From Candidatus Saliniplasma halalkaliphilum (lineage in GTDB: Archaea > Thermoplasmatota > Thermoplasmata > Halarchaeoplasmatales > Halarchaeoplasmataceae): a stretch of 64,000 nt of DNA. Numbering within the stretch: position 1 is the stretch's first letter; each line of letters begins with the position of its first letter. The position numbers were made by a program, and so were the translations under genes. Location of the stretch: assembly GCA_019594235.1 (NCBI GenBank), contig JAFDTG010000001.1:1-64000 (forward strand), read 5' to 3'. Shown here piece by piece: positions 32,341-42,246 of the stretch. The notes below the pieces were generated by a model. The model saw only the letters and a program-made list of their open reading frames with translations. It had not been told where the DNA came from and ran no database searches.

Positions 32341-34260
32341 ATGAAAGAAGAGATGGAGTCCCTAGAAATCTCAGCAGCTGTTAAGGAGTTAAAAAGTTTG
32401 ATAGGAGGATATATGCAGAAAATATACCGACCTAACAAAAAAGAGTTGCTTTTCAGGATACACGTTCCTGGTGTTGGCAAAAAAATGTTGATATTCCGGA
32501 TCGGTAAAGCACTTTATTTAACAGATAAAGATAGGGATAATCCAATGCATCCCGGTGACTTCATCATGCTTATTCGTAAGTATATAAGCAATGCTAGTAT
32601 CTCAGATATTTATCAACATGAATTCGATAGAGTAGTTGTAATGGAATTGAGAAAAAGAAGAAAATTTAGATTGGTTTTTGAGGTGTTCGGTAAGGGAAAT
32701 CTTATACTCGATGGTGAAGATAGAATTCTACTTCCCTATCGGTCAGAATCTTGGAGTCATAGAGAATTGAAAAAAGGTGAACTCTATAAATTCCCTCCTA
32801 GACGTATTAACCCACTAAATATCTCTAGAGAAGAATTCATTCAGATATTAGAAGACTCTGATAAAGACCTTGTACGGACTTTAGCGGTCGACCTGAATAT
32901 TGGAGGAAAATATTCCGAAGAAATATGTTCAAGGCTAAATGTAGACAAAAATTCTGAAGAGTTTTTAGAATATGCTGAAGACATATTGGATGTAATCGAT
33001 GATTTGAAGAATCGAGTATTAGATGAAAGTAGATTGGATCCTAGATTAGTTAAAGATGACGATGAAATTAGCGATGGGGTTCCTTTTCCTTTATCTATAT
33101 ATGAACAGCACGAAGTCGAAGAGACAAATACATACAATGAAGCGCTGGACAAAGCCTTTCCAAAACCAGAAGAAAAAATCGAGGAAGAACAGAAAGAGGA
33201 TTCAAGATTGGACAGGAAGCTGGAACAACAGAAAAGAGCTGTAAAAAATTTGAAAGAAAGTATAGTTGAAAACAAAAATATCGCAGAGATAATTTATCAA
33301 AATTATAAAGATTGTGAAGAAGCGTTGAGTATAGTACACAAAGCTAGGGATGAAGGAAATAGAGATGAAATATATGACGGATTAAGAGAAAAAGATGAGA
33401 TAGTTCAAGTAAATGATAAGGATGAATATATAATAATGCGTTTAAAGGGAATAGTTGACGACGAAAAAATAAAGGAAAATGTCAAAATAGATTTTAGAAA
33501 AGATGTCAACGAAAATGCTCAAAAGTACTATAATAAAAGTAAAAAATCCAAGAAAAAACTAGAAGGTGCAAAGAAGGCAGTAAAACAAACGGAAAAACAG
33601 ATAAAAGAAGGAAAAGCAAAAAAGATTGAAAAGAAAACTATTAAGCCCACAGAAAAATTTTGGTTCGATAAGTACAAATGGTTCATTTCTAGTGAAAACA
33701 ACTTAGTGATTGCTGGGAAGGATGCAAAAACAAATGAAGAAGTCGTTAAAAAATACATGGAAAATAATTCTAGGTATTCCCATGCAGAAGCTGGGGGTGC
33801 TCCTAGTGTTGTGATCAAAAATGATGATGGCATAGATGAGCCCTCATTAATAGAAGCATGTCAATACTCAATTATCCATTCCAAAGAATGGAATAGGGGG
33901 ATCGCATCAGGTCGAGCTTACTGGGTAAAACCCAACCAGGTGAGTAAAACTGCTGAGGCGGGGGAATCCCTTCCCACTGGAGCCTTTGTAATCAGGGGAA
34001 AAAGAAATTACATCGATAATTTACCCCTCGAAGCGATCTTGACCGAAATCGAGTATAAAGGTCATAGAAAGGTGATGTGCGCGCCAAGTTTACTGCTGAA
34101 AAATAAAGATGAGGAGTTCTCCGGTAAAAAAGTGAAATTCATACCCGGAAAAAAAGACCAAAACGAGTTTGCAAAGGAGATGTCAAAGTACTTCCAAGTA
34201 CCCGTCAAAGAGATTCAAAATATATTACCTCCTGGCGGAGTAAAAATAATTGAAAAATAA
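32341..34260 (+). CDS. rqcH: NFACT-family ribosome quality control factor (Rqc2/NEMF homologue)
   Basis: 639 aa. NFACT-N domain (ISAAVKELKSLIGGYMQKIYRP, LFRIHVPGVGKKMLIFRIG, FEVFGKGNLILDGEDRI), HhH region (about 180-220), a long coiled-coil (about 270-440), and the NFACT-R domain (WFDKYKWFISSENNLVIAGKDA, SHAEAGGAPSVVIK, ASGRAYWVKPNQVSKTAE). Rqc2/RqcH proteins bind stalled 50S/60S subunits with peptidyl-tRNA and add C-terminal tails, mostly alanine, to the nascent chain. Next to the ribosomal cluster in this genome. A TATA-like AAAATATAAAC about 30 nt before the ATG suggests a leaderless message. Confidence 0.93.
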   Translation: MKEEMESLEISAAVKELKSLIGGYMQKIYRPNKKELLFRIHVPGVGKKMLIFRIGKALYLTDKDRDNPMHPGDFIMLIRKYISNASISDIYQHEFDRVVVMELRKRRKFRLVFEVFGKGNLILDGEDRILLPYRSESWSHRELKKGELYKFPPRRINPLNISREEFIQILEDSDKDLVRTLAVDLNIGGKYSEEICSRLNVDKNSEEFLEYAEDILDVIDDLKNRVLDESRLDPRLVKDDDEISDGVPFPLSIYEQHEVEETNTYNEALDKAFPKPEEKIEEEQKEDSRLDRKLEQQKRAVKNLKESIVENKNIAEIIYQNYKDCEEALSIVHKARDEGNRDEIYDGLREKDEIVQVNDKDEYIIMRLKGIVDDEKIKENVKIDFRKDVNENAQKYYNKSKKSKKKLEGAKKAVKQTEKQIKEGKAKKIEKKTIKPTEKFWFDKYKWFISSENNLVIAGKDAKTNEEVVKKYMENNSRYSHAEAGGAPSVVIKNDDGIDEPSLIEACQYSIIHSKEWNRGIASGRAYWVKPNQVSKTAEAGESLPTGAFVIRGKRNYIDNLPLEAILTEIEYKGHRKVMCAPSLLLKNKDEEFSGKKVKFIPGKKDQNEFAKEMSKYFQVPVKEIQNILPPGGVKIIEK

Positions 34261-34292
34261 GAAAGAGTGGAAAGGAGTTCAAGTTTTTAAAG

Positions 34293-35714
34293 CTATTCAG
34301 CTTCTAAAAATGCTTTGTAAGCTTTATAGGTATGGTAAATATCCACTTTCGATATTATCTCGAACGGTGAATGCATACCTAGTAATGGTGGACCTGCGTC
34401 GATTATATCTAAGTTCAGATTGGCTAAGAATTTAGCTACAGTTCCCCCACCACCTTCGTCGACCTTTCCTAGTTCAGCTGTCTGCCAACATACTTCGTTT
34501 TCATTGAATACAAGTCTTATATAAGCAACGAATTCTGCGTGGGCATCGTTTGCGCTGTATTTTCCACCTGCACCAGTATATTTGGTTATAACAATTCCTT
34601 GACCCATCTTACCTGCGTTTCTGAGGTCATGAACACTCTTAAAGGATGGATTAACACCGGGATTAACGTCTCCAGAAATACCCTTACTGTTTTCCATAAT
34701 GTTTCTGAAGTCCTCCATGGAGTAATCTCCCAACGTTTTAGCAAGGATCTGTTGGAATACTGATTCTGTGAATCTAGAATTTGCACCGGTATTACCTTCA
34801 CTACCAATCTCTTCTTTATCGTATACCAAAATCAAACTGGTTTTAGAGGGGGTTTCTATGTTGAGTCCTGCCATCAAGCTGGTAAAGGCGCATACTCTGT
34901 CATCATGACCATATCCACCTACCATACTTTTATCAAAGCCTAGGTCTCTAGCCTGTCCTGCTGGAACTATCTCGATCTCAGCGCTAGTCAAGTCCTCTTC
35001 TTTGATATCGTACTTGTCGTTCAATATCTTCAAGACGTTGATTTTGACCTTCTCATCTATATCATCGTCATCAATAGGTTTGCCTCCGATGATCACATTT
35101 AATTCCTCCCCTTTAATGACGTCCTTCATCTTCCTTTCAGATTGCTTTTTCTTCGAAAGATGGGGTAGTAAATCACTAACTGCAAAAACGGGATCGTTTG
35201 GATCTTCACCTATGGTTATATCTATCACGTCTCCATCTTCTTTGACTACTTTACCGTGGATAGCTAAAGGTGTACTTACCCATTGATATTTCTTAATTCC
35301 ACCATAATAGTGGGTATTGAAAAGTGCTAGTGAAGCATCTTTATCTTCGTAAACCGGTCTTGCTTTAAGATCCAACCTTGGAGCATCTATATGGCTTGTA
35401 AGGATTTGACAACCATCAGTAATATTATTTTTTCCGATTATGACGATGGCTATTGCTTTGTTTTTATTAACGATGTAGGCCTTATCTCCTTGCTCTAATT
35501 TTTCACACTCGTCTATGGATACAAATCCATTTTCTCTGAGTAAATCAATTGTATTGTCTACTGCTTCCCTCTCAGTTTTTGATTCAGATATAAACACTTT
35601 GTATTTTTCAGCGAATTCAGTTATCTCTGATTCAGTTTCTTCATCAGACTGTTCCCAGGCATTAGGTATAGAGAATGTGAGTTCATCTTCTAAAGTAGAT
35701 TTTTCTTCTTCCAT
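34293..35714 (-). CDS. M18-family aminopeptidase
   Basis: 473 aa zinc aminopeptidase of family M18 (aspartyl aminopeptidase/aminopeptidase I). Metal-site and family segments: ILTSHIDAPRLDLKARP (first His), VYDKEEIGSEGNTGANSRF (Glu pair), GYGHDDRVCAFTSLMA (Asp) and PLLGMHSPFEIISKVDIY at the C-terminus (last His). The second ATG (35714) is preferred over 35732 because a TATA-like element at 35744-35754 (minus strand) would start transcription near 35724. It releases N-terminal residues in peptide turnover; specificity is not visible. Confidence 0.9.
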   Translation of the reverse strand: MEEEKSTLEDELTFSIPNAWEQSDEETESEITEFAEKYKVFISESKTEREAVDNTIDLLRENGFVSIDECEKLEQGDKAYIVNKNKAIAIVIIGKNNITDGCQILTSHIDAPRLDLKARPVYEDKDASLALFNTHYYGGIKKYQWVSTPLAIHGKVVKEDGDVIDITIGEDPNDPVFAVSDLLPHLSKKKQSERKMKDVIKGEELNVIIGGKPIDDDDIDEKVKINVLKILNDKYDIKEEDLTSAEIEIVPAGQARDLGFDKSMVGGYGHDDRVCAFTSLMAGLNIETPSKTSLILVYDKEEIGSEGNTGANSRFTESVFQQILAKTLGDYSMEDFRNIMENSKGISGDVNPGVNPSFKSVHDLRNAGKMGQGIVITKYTGAGGKYSANDAHAEFVAYIRLVFNENEVCWQTAELGKVDEGGGGTVAKFLANLNLDIIDAGPPLLGMHSPFEIISKVDIYHTYKAYKAFLEAE

Positions 35715-35911
35715 TTTACCAACTAAGGGCATTAACTATGGAAGTATTATATTACGTTTGCGTCTTCATACAGTTTTATAATATATTACATACAAAGAAT
35801 GCAATTGGATTGTTTTTTTTGGATAGAGGTTATTCCGAAAGTGTTATAAAGGGGTCATATATTGAGTAGATTGCTTCATTAAATTATAAATTACTGGATA
35901 GTGCTGAAAAC

Positions 35912-36781
35912 ATGACTGAACTTCTAAAGGAATTGGAAGAAAAAAGAAAACGGGCCAATTCCCAGGCTGAGAAATATAAGCGCCTTAGGAATGAGATGAA
36001 TCAAGAGGCAAAAAAATGGGTTCAAAAAAGAGATGAGCTCAATTCCAAGGTCAAGGAGCTTATAGAAGAGGGAAACGAGCTTAAAGAAGAACGTAACAAG
36101 CTCAATGAAGACGTTAAAAAAGCAAAGGAAAAGAGAAACGAGCTTAATAAAAAAGTTAGAAAATTATCTAACAAACTTAAAAAGAAGAAAAGAGAGATCC
36201 TCCCAAAGGATGGAAATTCTATTGAAAAGCTGAACAAAGATATTGAAAAGCTCGAATACAAACAGATGACAAATGTTCTTTCTACAGATAAAGAAAAAGA
36301 GCTCGTAGATCAAATTTCCACTTTGAGGGGAAAAGTAAAAGAAAGAGAAAGACTGCTCAACGAAAACGTAGAACTGAAAGAATTGTCAGAAAAACTAGAA
36401 GAAGCAAAAGAAAAAGCTGAAGAATTCCATGAAGAATTATCTACTAAAGCAGATGAAGCACAGAAAAAACACGACAAAATGATAGAGATCTTTAACGAAG
36501 CTGATGAAGTTAGAGAAAAAGCAGATGAAGCCCAAGCAAAATTCGTTGAAGCAAAAGTTGAAGCCGATGAATATCACCATAAACACATTGAAGCTGTGAA
36601 TGAAGTTCAAGATTACAATAAAATAATTTCTGGTCTAAAGAAAAAGGAAAAGATGGCTAAGAAAAGAAAAGAAGAGAAGGATACTAAAGAAGAGGCTGAG
36701 AAATTATACGAACAGTTTAAAAAAGGGCAGAAACTTGGTACCGAAGATATAATGACGCTTCAGAAAGCCGGTCTGTTATAA
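35912..36781 (+). CDS. Long coiled-coil protein (COG1340-like)
   Basis: 289 aa, almost entirely coiled coil (residues 1-240; heptads rich in E, K and L), with a short C-terminal region KGQKLGTEDIMTLQKAGLL. It resembles the archaeal COG1340 coiled-coil family, which has a conserved NxKVxEL-type pattern (here RDELNSKVKELIEEGNELKEERN) and a helical C-terminus. The function is unknown; distant similarity to eukaryotic Bfr1 and the family's wide archaeal conservation hint at RNA or ribosome association, which I cannot support from the sequence. Confidence 0.8.
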   Translation: MTELLKELEEKRKRANSQAEKYKRLRNEMNQEAKKWVQKRDELNSKVKELIEEGNELKEERNKLNEDVKKAKEKRNELNKKVRKLSNKLKKKKREILPKDGNSIEKLNKDIEKLEYKQMTNVLSTDKEKELVDQISTLRGKVKERERLLNENVELKELSEKLEEAKEKAEEFHEELSTKADEAQKKHDKMIEIFNEADEVREKADEAQAKFVEAKVEADEYHHKHIEAVNEVQDYNKIISGLKKKEKMAKKRKEEKDTKEEAEKLYEQFKKGQKLGTEDIMTLQKAGLL

Positions 36782-36889
36782 AGAAAACAACTTACTTAAA
36801 CTATTTTTTTATCTTTATCTTCAAGTGGAGATATTCTTATACTAATCCAAAACCATATATTCACCTATTTTTATAACCCATTGAGAAAC

Positions 36890-37828
36890 ATGGTTTCGAA
36901 GTTCGATAAAAAACACGTAGTTTCGATAAAAGATTTCACAAGAGAGGAGATCAACGAGATCCTTGATATAGCTAAAGATATGAAAGAGATTGCCATCGGT
37001 AACAAAATTGATAATTCATTGAACGGTAAAATACTGGGTACTTTATTTTTTGAACCAAGCACAAGAACACGACTTTCCTTTGAGAGTGCTATGAAAAGGT
37101 TAGGAGGTACATGTATTGGTTTCGCTAGGCCAGGTACTTCATCGGTAAAAAAAGGTGAAACGTTAGCAGATACTATACAAGTGATTGCTAGTTATGTGGA
37201 TATAATCGTATTAAGACATCCTCAAGAAGGAGCAGCAAGATTGGCTGCTAAATTTTCAGAAAAACCGATACTTAACGCTGGTGATGGGGCTGGCCAACAT
37301 CCTACCCAGACTTTACTTGACCTTTTTACTATAAAAGAAGAAAAAGGCGAGATTAAGAATAAAAAGATCGGGATTGCAGGGGATCTAAAATATGGAAGAA
37401 CTGTACACTCGCTTACCCATGCTTTATCTATGTATGAATGTGATCTTACTTTTATTGCACCAAATGCGCTACAAATACCTGACGAGATAATTAAAGACAT
37501 AGACCGGCTTGGCATCAATTACAAGAAAGTTGAAAATATCAAAGACGTACTATCTGAACTTGATGTACTCTATATGACAAGAATACAAAGAGAAAGGTTC
37601 CCTAGTGAAGATGAATATCTTGAAGTCGCTGAAACATACAATGTGAAAAAAAACATGTTGGATAATGTAAACGAGAATTTGATAATAATGCATCCTCTAC
37701 CAAGAGTAGATGAGATTTCTGCGGATGTTGACGAAACGAAACATGCTAGATATTTCCAACAAGCTGCTAATGGTGTCCCTATCCGGATGGCTCTATTAAA
37801 ATTACTAACGGAGGGATATGATGAATAA
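36890..37828 (+). CDS. pyrB: Aspartate carbamoyltransferase, catalytic subunit
   Basis: 312 aa. Carbamoyl-phosphate site FFEPSTRTRLSFE (about residue 50), the GTSSVKKGETLADT loop (80s loop Lys), GDGAGQHPTQTLLDLF (His and Gln), GDLKYGRTVHSL and HPLPRVDEI (the 240s loop). Forms carbamoyl-aspartate in pyrimidine synthesis. I chose the ATG at 36890; the TTG at 36881 adds only three residues. The regulatory chain gene pyrI overlaps its 3' end. Confidence 0.96.
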   Translation: MVSKFDKKHVVSIKDFTREEINEILDIAKDMKEIAIGNKIDNSLNGKILGTLFFEPSTRTRLSFESAMKRLGGTCIGFARPGTSSVKKGETLADTIQVIASYVDIIVLRHPQEGAARLAAKFSEKPILNAGDGAGQHPTQTLLDLFTIKEEKGEIKNKKIGIAGDLKYGRTVHSLTHALSMYECDLTFIAPNALQIPDEIIKDIDRLGINYKKVENIKDVLSELDVLYMTRIQRERFPSEDEYLEVAETYNVKKNMLDNVNENLIIMHPLPRVDEISADVDETKHARYFQQAANGVPIRMALLKLLTEGYDE

Positions 37829-38294
37829 AAAGAAAAAGAAAATCAAGATTACTCCAATAGAAAGCGGAACTGTTATCGATCACGTTAAAAGTGGCCACGC
37901 CATGAAAGTCCTAAAAATAATAGGCGTCATGGATAAACAGATGAACAGTATCGTTAGTATTGCCATGAACGTTAATAGTAGTTATGGGAAAAAAGACATC
38001 GTAAAAGTAGAGAATATGGAACTAGAAAGCGATGAATTAGACAAAATTTCGCTTATATCTCCTAGAGCAACCGTTAATATAATACGAGATTTCGAGGTAA
38101 TAAAAAAGCATCAAGTAAAATTACCGGAAAAAGTTAAAGGAATTGTCAAATGCATTAACAACACATGTATCACAAATCAAAATGAACCAATTGAGTCGGA
38201 ATTTGATGTAGTCGGTGAAGATCCAGTCACATTGAAATGCGTATATTGCGAAAGAGAGATGAAAGGTGAAGAAATCTCTGAAAACGTAATATAA
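37818..38294 (+). CDS. pyrI: Aspartate carbamoyltransferase, regulatory subunit
   Basis: 158 aa. Allosteric nucleotide domain (ITPIESGTVIDHVKSGHAMKVLKIIG) and zinc domain with four cysteines, VKCINNTCITN and LKCVYCEREM, which bind the catalytic chains. ATP and CTP control is established for the family. The ATG overlaps the pyrB end, and GGAGGG lies 5 nt upstream; a second ATG follows immediately, so the first Met may be absent. Confidence 0.96.
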   Translation: MMNKKKKKIKITPIESGTVIDHVKSGHAMKVLKIIGVMDKQMNSIVSIAMNVNSSYGKKDIVKVENMELESDELDKISLISPRATVNIIRDFEVIKKHQVKLPEKVKGIVKCINNTCITNQNEPIESEFDVVGEDPVTLKCVYCEREMKGEEISENVI

Positions 38295-38355
38295 TCAATA
38301 CAATATCAAAAAGTAAAATCTTCGATGAGGCAACAGTCTTACAGATGTGAATTTC

Positions 38356-39219
38356 ATGGGTAAAATCAAGGGTGTATGGGATCTTATCAGGTTAGACCAT
38401 GGTCTGATGCTAGCTGCCGCGGTATTGATAGGAGCCGTAATAGCCCAAAAAGGAATACCCTCAGACTTCTGGAAGCTTACATTAGCTATTCTTACAGCTG
38501 TTTTTTTGGAGATTAGTACTTTTGCTTTAAATGACTATTTTGATTATCCCATCGATAAAAGAAATGACAGGACAGATAGACCCCTAGTTAGAGGCGATAT
38601 CTCTCATATGACAGCACTTTTAGTGACCCTCATCTTCTTTCCCATGGGGATTATAACAGCTTTCTTTGTAAATTATGCATGCTTTATAATCGCTTTGATT
38701 ACTGGTTTGTTTGCTCTCTCTTATGATATAAAACTTAAAAAAATCAAACTTGTGAGTAATTATTACATTGCATACACAATGGCAATACCATTCTTATTTG
38801 GAGGTGTCGCATTTTCACCAAGAATACCCCCTATAATATGGATCCTTTCATCCATGGCTTTCCTTTCCGGCGTTGGACGTGAGATATTAAAAGACATTAT
38901 GGATTTAAAGGGTGATAAAGAAGGTGAAGTAAAATCACTTCCATTATACATAGGGAAACAGAAATCGTTCATCATATCGGGTATATTTTTTATTAGCGCG
39001 GTATCTATAAGTTTAATTCCCTTTATTGTAAACATCGACCCCTCATTTTTTAGAAACTATTTTTACTTGATTTCCGTTTCAATTGCTAATATATTATTTA
39101 TATGGATAACTGTTTCAATTACTACTCGAAAGAATCCTCGTGTAAAACTTTTTAGAACATTGACATTGGTAGCTATGATGTTGGGGTTAGTCGCCTTTTT
39201 AATAGGGTCTTTGACTTGA
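38356..39219 (+). CDS. Geranylgeranylglycerol-phosphate geranylgeranyltransferase (UbiA family)
   Basis: 287 aa intramembrane prenyltransferase with about nine helices. The first Asp-rich motif is in FALNDYFDYPIDKRNDRTDRP and the second in ILKDIMDLKGDKEGEVKSLP, both typical of archaeal DGGGP synthase, which adds the second geranylgeranyl chain in ether-lipid synthesis. Other UbiA enzymes (menaquinone or heme) are less likely, given the NDYFDYxID signature. A GTG at 38347 is also open three codons upstream. Confidence 0.88.
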   Translation: MGKIKGVWDLIRLDHGLMLAAAVLIGAVIAQKGIPSDFWKLTLAILTAVFLEISTFALNDYFDYPIDKRNDRTDRPLVRGDISHMTALLVTLIFFPMGIITAFFVNYACFIIALITGLFALSYDIKLKKIKLVSNYYIAYTMAIPFLFGGVAFSPRIPPIIWILSSMAFLSGVGREILKDIMDLKGDKEGEVKSLPLYIGKQKSFIISGIFFISAVSISLIPFIVNIDPSFFRNYFYLISVSIANILFIWITVSITTRKNPRVKLFRTLTLVAMMLGLVAFLIGSLT

Positions 39220-39313
39220 ACTATAAATTTAGATAACTACAAATATAACACTAATATTAAACATAATGAAAATTGTATGGAAACCCACTATAAAAACCAT
39301 ATAGGGTGACATT

Positions 39314-39880
39314 ATGAAACTTATTATAATAGACGGGTGTGATGCTTCGGGAAAAGATACCCATGCCCTTAAGTTGAAAGAGATGTTCGATAATGAGGAT
39401 AAAATAGTGGAAATCCGTTCTCATCCTGAAGGGGATAACTTTTTCGGTAAAATAGCTAAGAAAGCTCTTTTAAAAGATGGGATGGTAAACAAATTAAAGG
39501 CCTCGGTTTTTTACGCTTTGGATGTATTTAGATCTCTAAATATATACTATGATCATGAGGAAATCGATGTACTAATTATAGTTCGATATTTGATGGGAAC
39601 TGCTTACCTTCCTAAACCATTTTCTAAGATCAGTTATAAAATTTTCAAAAAGGTCTTACCAACATCTGAATATATGTTCTTTTTAGATGTTAATCCAGAA
39701 GATGCTGTAGAAAGATTGAATAAAAGACAAAAAAGAGAAATTTTCGAAAATTTTGAGGACATTTGTAGAGTAAGAAATAAAATTTTTTCTATCATAGATG
39801 GTAAATGGCATATCATTGATACAGGCAGACCTATACATGAAACTGCTCAAGAAATAAAACAGATACTGAGAAAGGATTAG
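39314..39880 (+). CDS. Thymidylate kinase-like protein
   Basis: 188 aa P-loop kinase. Walker A is IIDGCDASGKDTHALKL (GxDxSGKxT of the dTMP kinase family); the dTMP-site DRY segment is replaced by IVRYLMGTAYLP, as in an archaeal-type branch of COG0125; FLDVNPEDAVERLNKRQKREIFEN covers the LID region. It may phosphorylate dTMP or another small nucleotide; the missing Asp before Arg-Tyr makes the substrate uncertain. ATG preceded by AGGGTGAC. Confidence 0.8.
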   Translation: MKLIIIDGCDASGKDTHALKLKEMFDNEDKIVEIRSHPEGDNFFGKIAKKALLKDGMVNKLKASVFYALDVFRSLNIYYDHEEIDVLIIVRYLMGTAYLPKPFSKISYKIFKKVLPTSEYMFFLDVNPEDAVERLNKRQKREIFENFEDICRVRNKIFSIIDGKWHIIDTGRPIHETAQEIKQILRKD

Positions 39881-39885
39881 TTGTG

Positions 39886-40806
39886 TTACAAAAATTTCCC
39901 CATGATTAAAGGCAATAAAGCAGTTGCATCACCTTCAACAGTTATGTAGTCTGCATCTTCCCTTACTTTTCCCCAAGAAACTGCTTCTCTTATTCTAGCA
40001 CCAGAAAGAGACCCATCATATTCAACAGCAGTGGTAACATAAACAGCATATTCTAAACCTCCTCTGAACTGATTCCACCAAATTGTATGATGTTTCGAGA
40101 TACCTCCTCCCACCATAAGAGCTCCGGTCTTCTCAGCGGGGAATACTATGTCGGATAATTCCTGTTGGTCTTTCATCATATTGATACTAAAATCTTTATC
40201 GTTCTGCCAGTACATCCACAGTTGAGATCCAAATGCGCCATCTGTTATTCCAGGAACATATATTGGAATATCTTTTTTTGCTGCCCAATGCAATATGGAA
40301 CTCTCGTCATCTATCCTTTTACCAAACTGATATATTATCTCTCTTGTACTCAGGTTAGGACCACACTCATCAACTATTTCTTTTAACAACGGCTGCATCT
40401 CTCTTTCTAGAACTTCCCCATAGGACGAGTTAGGGATGAAGATATTACCTAGTCTGTTGACACCTTCTCTATGTAATTCACTATCATCTACCGAAAAACT
40501 ACCATGATAATAGTCTTCCCATACCCTTGCAAGATCATGGTCTAATGTACCACAAGTAGTGATTATCACGTCGAATAACTCGTTTTTGATAGCATCCTTA
40601 ATAATACCTCTGGTTCCGGTTGAAATGATACAAGCTGGAAAGGAAAGAAATTTTACACAGTCATCATTGAACATTTTATCAAGTACATCTACAGCGACAC
40701 CTACTTTTTTAGCTACAAAACCACCTGAGTCATAATATTGATCGATTAAATCAGATATCTTTGTATCCTCATTAATATCAAAGTCAATTACCTTCTTTTT
40801 TACCAT
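39886..40806 (-). CDS. dys: Deoxyhypusine synthase
   Basis: 306 aa from the ATG at 40806. NAD- and spermidine-binding regions are visible: GTRGIIKDAI, TTCGTLDHDLAR, YVPGITDGAFGSQLWMY, and the active-site lysine motif GGGISKHHTIWWNQFRGG. It transfers the aminobutyl group to a lysine of aIF5A. The frame is open to 40953, but MVKKKVIDFDINEDTKISDL looks like the normal start, and an A+T-rich promoter-like region lies in the would-be extension. It uses polyamines, possibly those made via the arginine decarboxylase at 17.6 kb. Confidence 0.92.
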   Translation of the reverse strand: MVKKKVIDFDINEDTKISDLIDQYYDSGGFVAKKVGVAVDVLDKMFNDDCVKFLSFPACIISTGTRGIIKDAIKNELFDVIITTCGTLDHDLARVWEDYYHGSFSVDDSELHREGVNRLGNIFIPNSSYGEVLEREMQPLLKEIVDECGPNLSTREIIYQFGKRIDDESSILHWAAKKDIPIYVPGITDGAFGSQLWMYWQNDKDFSINMMKDQQELSDIVFPAEKTGALMVGGGISKHHTIWWNQFRGGLEYAVYVTTAVEYDGSLSGARIREAVSWGKVREDADYITVEGDATALLPLIMGKFL

Positions 40807-40996
40807 AATACCCGTGAGTCTTAGTTTATCATTTGATAAAAATTTTATGTGATTTTTAATGTGATCTAGAAAATCCCATTTCGTCAGACAAATATCGAGT
40901 TGTTGTCTGACCATGATTAATTTAATATGATACTTCAAAAGAATTTCTGACAAAATGAGTTAAATTATATGTACTTTTGTTGATATACCCAAATGA

Positions 40997-41004
40997 TTTA
41001 AATA
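40997..41004 (+). promoter_or_regulatory. TATA-like box of ftsZ
   Basis: TTTAAATA lies 45 nt before the ATG at 41049 and inside the extended frame from 40977, supporting 41049 as the true start with a leader of about 20 nt. Confidence 0.5.
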
Positions 41005-41048
41005 CTTATAATAAGTTCCTTTTATCAACTAAATGGACGGGATCCTAT

Positions 41049-42194
41049 ATGGAGTCAATAATAAATCAGGCTTTAAATAAGCACGAGAAGGATGAAACAT
41101 CTGAAAAAGAAAAACCCAGAGGAAAAACGATAGAAGATGTCGATGAAGAAAAGATCGAAGGAGCTCCTGAAGATGAAGAGCTTCGGGATTTACTCGAAAC
41201 ACTAGAAGTCAAAATTCGAATATTTGGCTGTGGTGGAGGAGGATGCAATACTTTAGATCGTCTGACACAAGAAGGTATCAGCGGAGCTGAATTAATTGCA
41301 TGCAACACCGATGCAAAACATCTACTTCATACTCATGCTCAGAAAAAGGTTTTGATAGGCAAAAACACCACTAGAGGATTAGGTGCGGGTGCTAGACCAG
41401 AAGTAGGTGAAGAATCTGCTAGGGAATCAAAAGAAGAATTAAAGAAATACATGGAAGGTGCTGATATAGTGTTCATCACAGCAGGTATGGGAGGAGGTAC
41501 TGGTACTGGTGTAGCACCTGTTGTTGCTGAACTAGCAAAAGAAGAAGAGGCACTTGTTATGGGTGTAGTTACACTTCCTTTTGAAGGTGAAGGTAGAGAA
41601 AGGATGAAGAATGCCAAAAGAGGCCTTTCTAAACTAGAACGATACTGTGACACAACTGTTATAATACCCAATGATAAATTATTGGAATTAGTACCTAATC
41701 TTTCTCTTAACGCTGCATTCAAAGTTGCAGACGAAATATTGATGGAATCTATCAAAGGGATGACCGAAATCATCACAAAACCAGGTCTTGTGAACTTGGA
41801 TTACAACGATGTTAGAACCATAATGGATGATGGCGGTGTCGCCATGATCGGTATCGGTGATTCAGATGATCCAAACAACAGGGTCGACGACGCAGTTAAT
41901 CAAGCTATCGGTTCACCATTGTTAGGTGAGATCGACTTGAGCGATGCAAACGGCGCACTGATCAGGGTTACAGGTGGTCCAGACATGACCGTAACCGAAG
42001 CAGAAAGAGCTGCAGATTTAGTGAATGAAAAGATATCCGGCGACGCAAGAATAATTTGGGGCTGTAATGTCGAGGAAGATTTAAAGAACACAATGAAGAT
42101 CTTATTGGTTATAACAAACGTTCATTCAGAATCTGACCAATTAGCCCATGAATCTATGATCGGTTCCGGCGACGGAATAGATATGGTAGATTAG
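41049..42194 (+). CDS. ftsZ: Cell division protein FtsZ (FtsZ1-like)
   Basis: 381 aa tubulin-like GTPase. A 45-residue acidic N-terminal tail (MESIINQALNKHEKDE) typical of archaeal FtsZ1 precedes the core; nucleotide motifs are IRIFGCGGGGCNTLDRL, ITAGMGGGTGTGVAPVVAE (tubulin signature) and the T7 loop region VNLDYNDVRTIMDDGG. The C-terminus IHSES-like tail ends GSGDGIDMVD. It polymerises at the division site. The promoter-like TATA at 40997 and homology both favour this ATG over the upstream one. Confidence 0.95.
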   Translation: MESIINQALNKHEKDETSEKEKPRGKTIEDVDEEKIEGAPEDEELRDLLETLEVKIRIFGCGGGGCNTLDRLTQEGISGAELIACNTDAKHLLHTHAQKKVLIGKNTTRGLGAGARPEVGEESARESKEELKKYMEGADIVFITAGMGGGTGTGVAPVVAELAKEEEALVMGVVTLPFEGEGRERMKNAKRGLSKLERYCDTTVIIPNDKLLELVPNLSLNAAFKVADEILMESIKGMTEIITKPGLVNLDYNDVRTIMDDGGVAMIGIGDSDDPNNRVDDAVNQAIGSPLLGEIDLSDANGALIRVTGGPDMTVTEAERAADLVNEKISGDARIIWGCNVEEDLKNTMKILLVITNVHSESDQLAHESMIGSGDGIDMVD

Positions 42195-42246
42195 GAAAAA
42201 TATACAGCAAAAAACATTTACCCCCTTCTATTTATTTTAATTATAT

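Noticed and set aside
34250..34435. 61-codon plus-strand ORF after the NFACT gene
   Set aside because: It is antisense to the conserved C-terminus of the M18 aminopeptidase and shows no family features.
40807..40953. 49-codon N-terminal extension of deoxyhypusine synthase
   Set aside because: The family starts near MVKKKVIDFD; the extra part is not conserved to my knowledge, and it overlaps the likely promoter.
40977..41048. Upstream extension of ftsZ by 24 codons
   Set aside because: The TATA-like box lies inside it, and archaeal FtsZ1 proteins begin with the MESIINQA-like helix found at 41049.
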